Positions 1-3,952 of a DNA stretch of 5,107 nucleotides are shown one piece after another. A model generated the notes under the pieces. The model saw only the letters and a list, made by a program, of their open reading frames with translations, had not been told where the DNA came from and did no database searches. The DNA is from Spirochaetaceae bacterium (GTDB lineage: Bacteria > Spirochaetota > Spirochaetia > Treponematales > Breznakiellaceae): NCBI GenBank assembly GCA_031284645.1, contig JAITXS010000155.1:1-5107 (forward strand), given 5' to 3'. Numbering within the stretch: position 1 is the stretch's first letter; every line of letters starts with the position of its first letter. The translations under genes and the position numbers were made by a program.

Positions 1-46
1 ACCTGGAAAAATAGGCCATTATCGGCGCTACGCGTACATCTCGCAT
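1..46 (-). CDS. 5' end of an unidentified gene (first 15 codons)
   Basis: An ATG at 46-44 opens a frame that stays open to the window edge and reads MRDVRVAPIMAYFSR. It is preceded by a strong purine-rich ribosome-binding site, GGGAGGGG on the minus strand (51-58), 4-6 bases from the ATG. A perfect TATAAT lies further upstream at 80-85. The start signals are therefore good, but 15 residues are too few to name a family, and I give no product. The gene follows deoC on the same strand with 144 bases between them and appears to have its own promoter, so it is probably a separate transcription unit. Confidence 0.55.
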   Translation of the reverse strand, partial: MRDVRVAPIMAYFSR

Positions 47-79
47 GATTCCCCTCCCGGAAAATTTTTCTCTGAGAGG

Positions 80-85
80 ATTATA
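80..85 (-). promoter_or_regulatory. -10 box (TATAAT) for the gene at 1-46
   Basis: The minus strand reads TATAAT exactly, 33 bases upstream of the ATG at 46. That would give a leader of roughly 25-30 bases containing the ribosome-binding site. No convincing -35 box lies 16-18 bases upstream; the best hexamer is CATACT. A small hairpin (CTCAAA at 87-92 with TTTGAG at 99-104) sits in the spacer and could be an operator-like site. The call rests mainly on the -10 match and its position. Confidence 0.4.
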
Positions 86-148
86 GCTCAAATCCTTTTT
101 TGAGTATGCGCTCGCCCTGTTGCCTCGGGGCAATAATTTTTTCTACGC

Positions 149-187
149 AAAAAATGATAAAAAATCCTGCTGCTCAAGGCCCTTAAG
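149..187 (-). terminator. weak terminator-like structure after deoC
   Basis: Just after the deoC stop, the minus strand can form a short stem from CTTAAGG (187-181) and CCTTGAG (179-173), with one G-T wobble and a minimal loop. About 8 bases later come two runs of six T residues (164-159 and 154-149). Stem and T-run are not directly adjacent, so this is a poor match to a standard intrinsic terminator. It is the only candidate between deoC and the next gene. Confidence 0.25.
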
Positions 188-190
188 TAT

Positions 191-856
191 TCAAGATACA
201 GACGGGTAAAAGGCACTGATCGCCGAGCTTGATCCAAGCCGGTCGGCTCCCGCATTAAAGAAAGTAAGGTGATCTTCGGCTGTTTTCATGCCGCCGGAGG
301 CTTTTATACGCGTTTCCTCCCCGATATGTTTTTTAAACAACGCAATATCTTCCGCTACCGCACCGGCTGTGCCGAAGCCGGTTGATGTTTTTATAAAATC
401 GGCACCTGTTTTACTGACAATTTGACATAGTTTTATTTTTTCATTGTGATCAAGATAACAGGTCTCAATAATTATCTTTAATATTTTGTCTTTGACGATG
501 CCGCGCAAAAGCGCAAGTTCTGTCTCGATTTTTTCAAATTCGCCGTTTTTGACGTCGCAGATATTAATGACGACATCAATTTCATCGGCACCGTTTTCAA
601 GCGCGTTTTTTGTCTCAAAAGCCTTAGTCTCCGTGGTATTATAACCGAGCGGGAATCCGATAACCGTACAGATTTTTAATTCTGTTCCGAATTTTTCTTT
701 TATTCTTTTGATATAACACGGAGGAATACAAACCGAAGCGGTTTTGTATTTTATTGCCTCATTACAGAGCTTTTCTATATCCGCCCATGTGGTAAAAGCT
801 TTTAACGCGGTATGATCAACCCGCGATAAAATCTGCTGTTTCATTTCATCTGTCAT
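191..856 (-). CDS. deoC: deoxyribose-phosphate aldolase
   Basis: This 221-residue class I aldolase (EC 4.1.2.4) reversibly cleaves 2-deoxy-D-ribose 5-phosphate to acetaldehyde and D-glyceraldehyde 3-phosphate in the cytosol, the last step in using the sugar of deoxyribonucleosides. The family signatures are complete: VDHTALK near the N-terminus (residues 13-19), DEIDVVINI with the catalytic Asp94, FIKTSTGFG with the Schiff-base Lys156, and KASGG with the second catalytic Lys185. Length is normal for bacterial DeoC and the frame is intact. The start is supported by AAGGAG (865-870) 8 bases before the ATG. It lies 132 bases downstream of the UROD-like gene on the same strand with no clear terminator between them, so cotranscription is possible. 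A weak -10 match lies in that gap. No other deo-pathway gene is visible in the window. Confidence 0.97.
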   Translation of the reverse strand: MTDEMKQQILSRVDHTALKAFTTWADIEKLCNEAIKYKTASVCIPPCYIKRIKEKFGTELKICTVIGFPLGYNTTETKAFETKNALENGADEIDVVINICDVKNGEFEKIETELALLRGIVKDKILKIIIETCYLDHNEKIKLCQIVSKTGADFIKTSTGFGTAGAVAEDIALFKKHIGEETRIKASGGMKTAEDHLTFFNAGADRLGSSSAISAFYPSVS

Positions 857-948
857 TATGTATGCTCCTTATTATTGATTTCCGCCTGTTTATATGGGTT
901 TCCCTCTCCCAATAGTTCGTCTAAAGTTTAGCACGGTAGCCGGACAAT

Positions 949-954
949 GTTATA
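949..954 (-). promoter_or_regulatory. possible -10 box upstream of deoC
   Basis: TATAAC on the minus strand (five of six consensus bases) lies 92 bases before the deoC ATG. The -35 region is poor. An 11-base palindrome (CTAAAGTTTAG, 921-931) falls just downstream of the expected transcription start, where a repressor operator could sit. I know of no regulator with this exact site. The evidence is weak and deoC may simply be transcribed from the promoter at 2093-2122. Confidence 0.22.
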
Positions 955-988
955 TCCTTGTTAGTACAGATGAACGAAGAATGCAGCT

Positions 989-2005
989 TTAAAAGTCTGC
1001 GCCGATGCGAGCGGCTTTTTCCCTCACCCATTCCAAATGCCGTATATCAATATCCTTTGGCACCGTACAATCGGCTCCAAGTACCAGTCCGGTACTCCCC
1101 GCCTCTTTGATAAGGCGTTCTGTTTCCGCCTCAATCTCCGCTTTGCTGCCTGTGTAAAGGAGCGCATCTGCGGTATTCGCAAAACCGCCAATAACCGGCT
1201 TGCCCTTAAAAAGTTTCTTTCCTTCAGAAAGGGAAATTTTTTCTACATGCGAAGCCCAGTTGATAATTGATGCCGGGTAATCAACAAAATGAGACAGGTT
1301 ATTTTTGTATCCGGCATAACCGCAAATATGCAGAATATTATATTGGCTTACCGTATTTGCCGCGCTCAGTATCGTCATATCGCCGGGGACAAACAGCGCT
1401 TTACGTGCCTGCTCGTTTATCCTTGTATCATGCGGATCCTGCGTACTGTAATAAATCCCGCTTACCTTGGCTTCTTGTATGACCCGTTTTGCCAAACATG
1501 CAGTGTCTTGAGCAACGATATCAAATGCCCGGGCAACGGTGCCGGCATCCTCAAGAATTAAATCGGCAAGCAGGCTGTCCGCATCCTGATCTTTATTATG
1601 GTTATAATGACCAAATCTAAAAAGAGTCGCCGGCGCGAATATATTATAAAAACTGAATAGTTCCGCACCGAAAAGAGATGTTAATTTTTTTGCGTATTCA
1701 ACCTGTTTTTCTATCCACGGATGGCTCTCTCCTATCGGGTCGAGTTTTTTTAAATGACTTATACTTTGGGCGTTAGTAAAAGCCTCGCGGGGATACATAA
1801 AAAAACCGTCTGTCATTATTTTGATAAAATCAGGCTGGAATTCCTCGTAGAATTTTTTTTCGCCTTCGATATTTGCCTGAAACATTTCAGGGTTTTTAAA
1901 ACCATCCAAAATTTCATTTTCCGTGAAGTGGAACCAAAACCCCACCGGCACACGTTCGGCCTTCTGATTATTAAAAACTTTTGTCAATAAATCGCGTTTA
2001 TTCAT
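989..2005 (-). CDS. uroporphyrinogen decarboxylase superfamily protein, probably methyltransferase-like
   Basis: A complete 338-residue member of the URO-D superfamily, a TIM-barrel fold shared by HemE and by the MtaA/MtbA/CmuA methyltransferases. The opening (MNKRDLLTKVFNNQKAERVP, 1-20) is the usual start of the non-HemE branch. HIC at 226-228 and DC at 312-313 together give His226, Cys228 and Cys313, matching the HxC...C zinc site of corrinoid-dependent methyltransferases. The GADC segment near residues 310-313 sits where that branch places its last ligand. This argues against haem synthesis, and no other haem gene is nearby. The substrate is unknown, and no corrinoid protein or transporter gene lies in the window to indicate it. 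The ATG start has GAGGGGAG (2009-2016) just upstream. A good promoter and a structured leader precede it, and deoC follows on the same strand, so the two may share an mRNA. Confidence 0.85.
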   Translation of the reverse strand: MNKRDLLTKVFNNQKAERVPVGFWFHFTENEILDGFKNPEMFQANIEGEKKFYEEFQPDFIKIMTDGFFMYPREAFTNAQSISHLKKLDPIGESHPWIEKQVEYAKKLTSLFGAELFSFYNIFAPATLFRFGHYNHNKDQDADSLLADLILEDAGTVARAFDIVAQDTACLAKRVIQEAKVSGIYYSTQDPHDTRINEQARKALFVPGDMTILSAANTVSQYNILHICGYAGYKNNLSHFVDYPASIINWASHVEKISLSEGKKLFKGKPVIGGFANTADALLYTGSKAEIEAETERLIKEAGSTGLVLGADCTVPKDIDIRHLEWVREKAARIGADF

Positions 2006-2038
2006 TGTCTCCCCTCTGTTTTGACACTCCGGCTATTA

Positions 2039-2069
2039 CTTCCCGTTCTCTCCCGGGAAGCACAACGGG
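2039..2069 (-). promoter_or_regulatory. 5' leader with two mutually exclusive hairpins
   Basis: In the transcript of the UROD-like gene, CTTCCCG (2060-2054) can pair with CGGGAAG (2045-2039), a perfect 7-bp stem with an 8-base loop. Alternatively, CCCGTT (2069-2064) can pair with AACGGG (2047-2042), a perfect 6-bp stem with a 16-base loop. Bases 2042-2045 take part in both, so only one can form at a time. The structure ends about 34 bases before the ATG and leaves the ribosome-binding site free. No T-run follows, so it is not a standard transcription attenuator. A role in mRNA stability or protein binding is possible but not shown. Confidence 0.4.
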
Positions 2070-2092
2070 TTCTCATCACGAACGTTAAGGAT

Positions 2093-2122
2093 AGTATATA
2101 TGAATCGTATTACTATTGGCAA
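2093..2122 (-). promoter_or_regulatory. sigma70-type promoter of the UROD-like gene
   Basis: The minus strand carries TTGCCA (2122-2117) as -35 and TATACT (2098-2093) as -10, separated by 18 bases. Each hexamer matches five of six consensus positions. The transcription start would fall near 2086, giving a leader of about 80 bases. This is the best promoter match in the window and could drive both the UROD-like gene and deoC. Confidence 0.65.
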
Positions 2123-2161
2123 GGCGCTATTGAAGCATTATGAGGGCATAGGGGCTAAATA

Positions 2162-2220
2162 GGGTTTTGGGTTCTGGGTATTGGGTTTAGTAATACTAGA
2201 AATTCCCTACCCTAAACCCC
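2162..2220 (+). repeat. intergenic G/C-tract repeat, copy 1
   Basis: The left arm has four GGG tracts at an exact 7-base period (2162, 2169, 2176, 2183) with loops TTTT, TTCT and TATT, a canonical G-quadruplex pattern on the plus strand. The core contains the small palindrome TAGTAATACTA (2188-2198). The right arm has CCC tracts at 2205, 2210 and 2217. GGGTTTAG (2183-2190) is the exact inverse of CTAAACCC (2212-2219). Positions 2183-2219 match copy 5 (3895-3931) at 33 of 37 bases without gaps. Confidence 0.85.
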
Positions 2221-2227
2221 TTTATTA

Positions 2228-2312
2228 GGGTCATGGGTAATAGGGTTTAGGGTATAGATTTTATTAGAACGCCTGTGCCGTACCCGAAGCCCTTAGCTCT
2301 TTGCTTCGGGGT
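2228..2312 (+). repeat. intergenic G/C-tract repeat, copy 2 (with GCTTCGGGGT tail)
   Basis: GGG tracts at 2228, 2235, 2243 and 2250 (loops of 4, 5 and 4 bases) form a plus-strand G-quadruplex motif. The core GATTTTATTAG (2258-2268) is followed by a degenerate right arm with few CCC tracts. The copy aligns end to end with copy 4 (3805-3891), needing one 2-base gap, down to the shared 12-base tail TTGCTTCGGGGT (2301-2312). In this copy the tail forms an 8-bp hairpin: CCCGAAGC (2283-2290) with GCTTCGGG (2303-2310). Without a T-run on either strand it is not an intrinsic terminator. Confidence 0.8.
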
Positions 2313-2351
2313 CTAAACTTGACGTACAACAAATAGCAAGAAGAATTTCAC

Positions 2352-2380
2352 CACAAGGGACACGAAGAGACACAAAGGGG
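2352..2380 (+). repeat. short period-10 tract of CACAAGG-type units
   Basis: Three imperfect units follow each other: CACAAGGGA, CACGAAGAGA and CACAAAGGGG. Similar CACGAAG/CACAGAG-type intergenic tracts occur, as I recall, in many unrelated bacterial genomes without an assigned function. It is strand-asymmetric (purine-rich on the plus strand) and lies between repeat copies 2 and 3. It encodes nothing visible. Confidence 0.55.
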
Positions 2381-2430
2381 ATAGGGTCGGGGGCAGATCA
2401 GCAACTCTCTGTTATTACTATACCCCTCTT

Positions 2431-2500
2431 TAGGGTTTTGGGTCATGGGTAGAGGGTATAGATTTTAGTAGGAAGCCCCTACCCTATACCCAAAACCCTA
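2431..2500 (+). repeat. intergenic G/C-tract repeat, copy 3: long inverted repeat at the lipoprotein stop
   Basis: This is the most symmetric copy. TAGGGTTTTGGGT (2431-2443) is the exact inverse of ACCCAAAACCCTA (2488-2500). After three mismatches the pairing resumes with GGGTAG (2447-2452). GGG tracts at 2433, 2440, 2447 and 2454 are at an exact 7-base period. CCC tracts at 2476, 2482, 2489 and 2496 give the equivalent motif on the minus strand. It ends 1 base from the lipoprotein stop codon (2504-2502), so the mRNA would carry a large 3' hairpin or an RNA quadruplex. No T-run follows, so mRNA 3' protection is more likely than intrinsic termination. Positions 2447-2491 match copy 4 (3820-3864) at 37 of 45 bases without gaps. 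Confidence 0.85.
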
Positions 2501-2501
2501 G

Positions 2502-3770
2502 CTAGCGCACACAGAACGCGGGGGCGATACCATTCGTGAGGACGTTGGCTTCACTGCTACCCGTGGGACTTCCGCCGGCGCTGATTATGCAGAAGTTGAT
2601 ATTCTGACCGGAACGCGGCGAGGCATTCCAATAATATGATGCAGTGCCCTCCGTAGTTTTCTTTACCCTAAGGGAACTATCCGCATAATATTCAAGACGC
2701 GCCTGATTAGCCACTGTCTCATAGGAAGTAGAATTGTTATTGTAAGTCCCAAACATCTCCCGATCCGTCGGCAGCCATAGCTTGTCTTCTATTAAATCAG
2801 CCGCAGTCGCATCCAACCCACCTGCCGACACATAGCGCTTGGGTGCCCAGATTGAATCCGTGGTCACCGGCACTCCGGCGGCTTCCAGTCCCCTGGAAAA
2901 ATTACCCCCGCTGCGCTTGTAATCCACTAGGTACTGCCTCATTTCGCACATCGCGTAGCCGCCGATAGACGTGCGCTCTTTATTCATTCGGCGAGACGAC
3001 AACGGCAGATCCAAAAACTGCATCACGATATGCGCCATAGCTGGATCCGGGCCCCCGGGCTCCATATTCCCTGACCCTCCGTATTCCCCTTGCGCATTAA
3101 AAGAGTTTATCCCTACTACTATCAAACGCAGGACATTTTTATTTGTAATTGTGGTATCCGCATAATCTAAAGCTATCTTACCATACCCCGGTGTAGTATC
3201 ATCATCAGGATATCCGGCAACATGAAGGAAGGGCAGATCAATGTAATCCCCCAACATTATAACGTCCCTTATACTCCCAACCTGTTTCTGTCTTGATTGC
3301 AAATATATATGAAGTCTTGAAAATGTCTCTGCAACCCCGGCAACGCCTTCACTCTTTACCCCGAACTTCTCCTTAATGCCGGACTGCCAGACAGCCCCTT
3401 CCCATAACCCGTATACCAGTACAGAACAACGTGCGCCTGTTTCTCCCGCCTTCGCTCTTACAGTCGTAAGCCCCGCAGCTATACCCGTTACTACCCCGTG
3501 CTCATCCACACTTGCTATATCCTTGTTGTCTACGCTCCACTCTACCTTGATACCTCGCGCTTCATCAGGGCTTATTATCTCTTTTACTACTGATACATCT
3601 CCGACCCCTATTACCAAGCTGTCCGCTGTAAGTCTTATCCCGTTTATCACCTTACCGTCATCATCCTCGTCCTTCTGCCCCAGCAGTCTCTCCACCATCC
3701 AGTTCTCGCACGAGAGGACGGCGCCTAAACTCAAGACAATAGCCATCATGCACACCATCAACTTTTTCAT
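2502..3770 (-). CDS. putative lipoprotein with BIG2 domain and DUF6273-like C-terminus
   Basis: A complete 422-residue envelope protein. The N-terminus (MKKLMVCMMAIVLSLGAVLS) is a lipoprotein signal peptide with AVLSC as a relaxed spirochaete-type lipobox, giving lipidated Cys21. An acidic linker (KDEDDDGK, about 33-40) follows. Residues about 39-121 form a group-2 bacterial Ig-like domain, recognisable from IRLTADSLVIGVGD, the WSVDNKDIASVDEHGVVTG stretch and AGLTTVRAKAG. The rest resembles DUF6273 proteins: IMLGDYIDLP near 171-180, a WLPTDREMFG segment near 332-341, and a terminal YYWNASPRSG...NGIAPAFCVR block. Function is unknown; surface binding or display is the usual guess. The ATG at 3770 was chosen because GGAGGAGG lies 5 bases upstream. 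A TTG at 3791 is in frame but would place that site inside the coding region and add a charged stretch before the signal peptide. Repeat copies flank the gene on both sides. Confidence 0.85.
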   Translation of the reverse strand: MKKLMVCMMAIVLSLGAVLSCENWMVERLLGQKDEDDDGKVINGIRLTADSLVIGVGDVSVVKEIISPDEARGIKVEWSVDNKDIASVDEHGVVTGIAAGLTTVRAKAGETGARCSVLVYGLWEGAVWQSGIKEKFGVKSEGVAGVAETFSRLHIYLQSRQKQVGSIRDVIMLGDYIDLPFLHVAGYPDDDTTPGYGKIALDYADTTITNKNVLRLIVVGINSFNAQGEYGGSGNMEPGGPDPAMAHIVMQFLDLPLSSRRMNKERTSIGGYAMCEMRQYLVDYKRSGGNFSRGLEAAGVPVTTDSIWAPKRYVSAGGLDATAADLIEDKLWLPTDREMFGTYNNNSTSYETVANQARLEYYADSSLRVKKTTEGTASYYWNASPRSGQNINFCIISAGGSPTGSSEANVLTNGIAPAFCVR

Positions 3771-3775
3771 ATTTT

Positions 3776-3783
3776 CCTCCTCC
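3776..3783 (-). promoter_or_regulatory. ribosome-binding site deciding the lipoprotein start
   Basis: GGAGGAGG on the minus strand, within AAGGAGGAGG, lies 5 bases before the ATG at 3770. It is an extended anti-16S match. It excludes the in-frame TTG at 3791, which lies upstream of it and has only repeat sequence before it. Confidence 0.85.
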
Positions 3784-3804
3784 TTGCTCAATAGGGTCTT
3801 ACTA

Positions 3805-3891
3805 GGGTTCAGGGTAATTGGGTAGAGGGTCTTGATTTTATCAGCAATCCTCTACCCTAAACCCAACGCCCCCAGACCCTTGCTTCGGGGT
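3805..3891 (+). repeat. intergenic G/C-tract repeat, copy 4 (with GCTTCGGGGT tail)
   Basis: GGG tracts at 3805, 3812, 3820 and 3827 give a plus-strand G-quadruplex motif with loops of 4, 5 and 4 bases; a further GGG at 3794 may extend the arm. GGGTAGAGG (3820-3828) is the exact inverse of CCTCTACCC (3849-3857), around the core GATTTTATCAG. CCC tracts at 3855, 3862, 3869 and 3877 make a minus-strand quadruplex motif. The tail TTGCTTCGGGGT (3880-3891) is shared with copy 2. The copy lies in the 5' leader region of the lipoprotein gene, starting just upstream of its ribosome-binding site. Confidence 0.85.
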
Positions 3892-3894
3892 AAA

Positions 3895-3946
3895 GGGTTT
3901 GATAATACCAGAAATTCTCTACCCTAAACCCAATTACCCTTGCCCC
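3895..3946 (+). repeat. intergenic G/C-tract repeat, copy 5
   Basis: GGGTTT (3895-3900) pairs with AAACCC (3926-3931) around an AT-rich core, GATAATACCAG. The left arm is reduced to a single clear GGG tract, whereas the right arm is full: CCC tracts at 3922, 3929, 3937 and 3943 form a minus-strand G-quadruplex motif. It follows copy 4 after 3 bases in direct orientation and ends 6 bases from the stop codon of the barrel protein. It is 33/37 identical to the centre of copy 1. Confidence 0.8.
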
Positions 3947-3952
3947 TGGATT

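Larger units (their letters stand above)
2006..2501. other. 496-base noncoding region: promoter, leader and repeat block
   Basis: No credible gene is visible on either strand. From right to left it holds repeat copy 3 next to the lipoprotein stop (2431-2500), about 50 bases with no recognisable feature (2381-2430), a short period-10 tract (2352-2380), about 40 featureless bases (2313-2351), repeat copies 2 and 1 (2162-2312), the promoter of the UROD-like gene (2093-2122), and its leader with two competing hairpins (2039-2069). A 20-codon plus-strand frame at 2100-2162 is not convincing as a gene. Confidence 0.8.

Noticed and set aside
120..142. Stem TTGCC/GGCAA followed by a T-rich run, an intrinsic-terminator shape reading on the plus strand
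   Set aside because: No plus-strand gene lies upstream of it, and on the minus strand, where the genes are, no T-run follows the stem.
2100..2162. 20-codon plus-strand frame (MNRITIGKALLKHYEGIGAK) with AAGGA 8 bases upstream
   Set aside because: It is very short, overlaps the minus-strand promoter of the UROD-like gene, runs into repeat copy 1 and matches no known small protein. Chance is the simpler explanation.
3771..3791. TTG start adding 7 residues (MSKEEEN) to the lipoprotein
   Set aside because: Those codons are the ribosome-binding site itself read as protein. The ATG at 3770 gives a standard signal peptide and ideal spacing.
3376..3825. 149-codon plus-strand open frame opposite the lipoprotein N-terminus
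   Set aside because: The opposite strand encodes a clear signal peptide and BIG2 domain. The plus-strand frame is Ser/Thr/Pro-rich antisense translation and runs into the repeat.
2162..3946. Repeat copies as integron attC sites, since treponemes can carry integrons and the copies are imperfect inverted repeats next to genes
   Set aside because: The attC core GTTRRRY / RYYYAAC is absent from the arms, and no integrase gene is in the window.
2162..3946. Repeat copies as a CRISPR array
   Set aside because: Copies are diverged, unevenly spaced, interrupted by a gene, and lack constant-length unique spacers.
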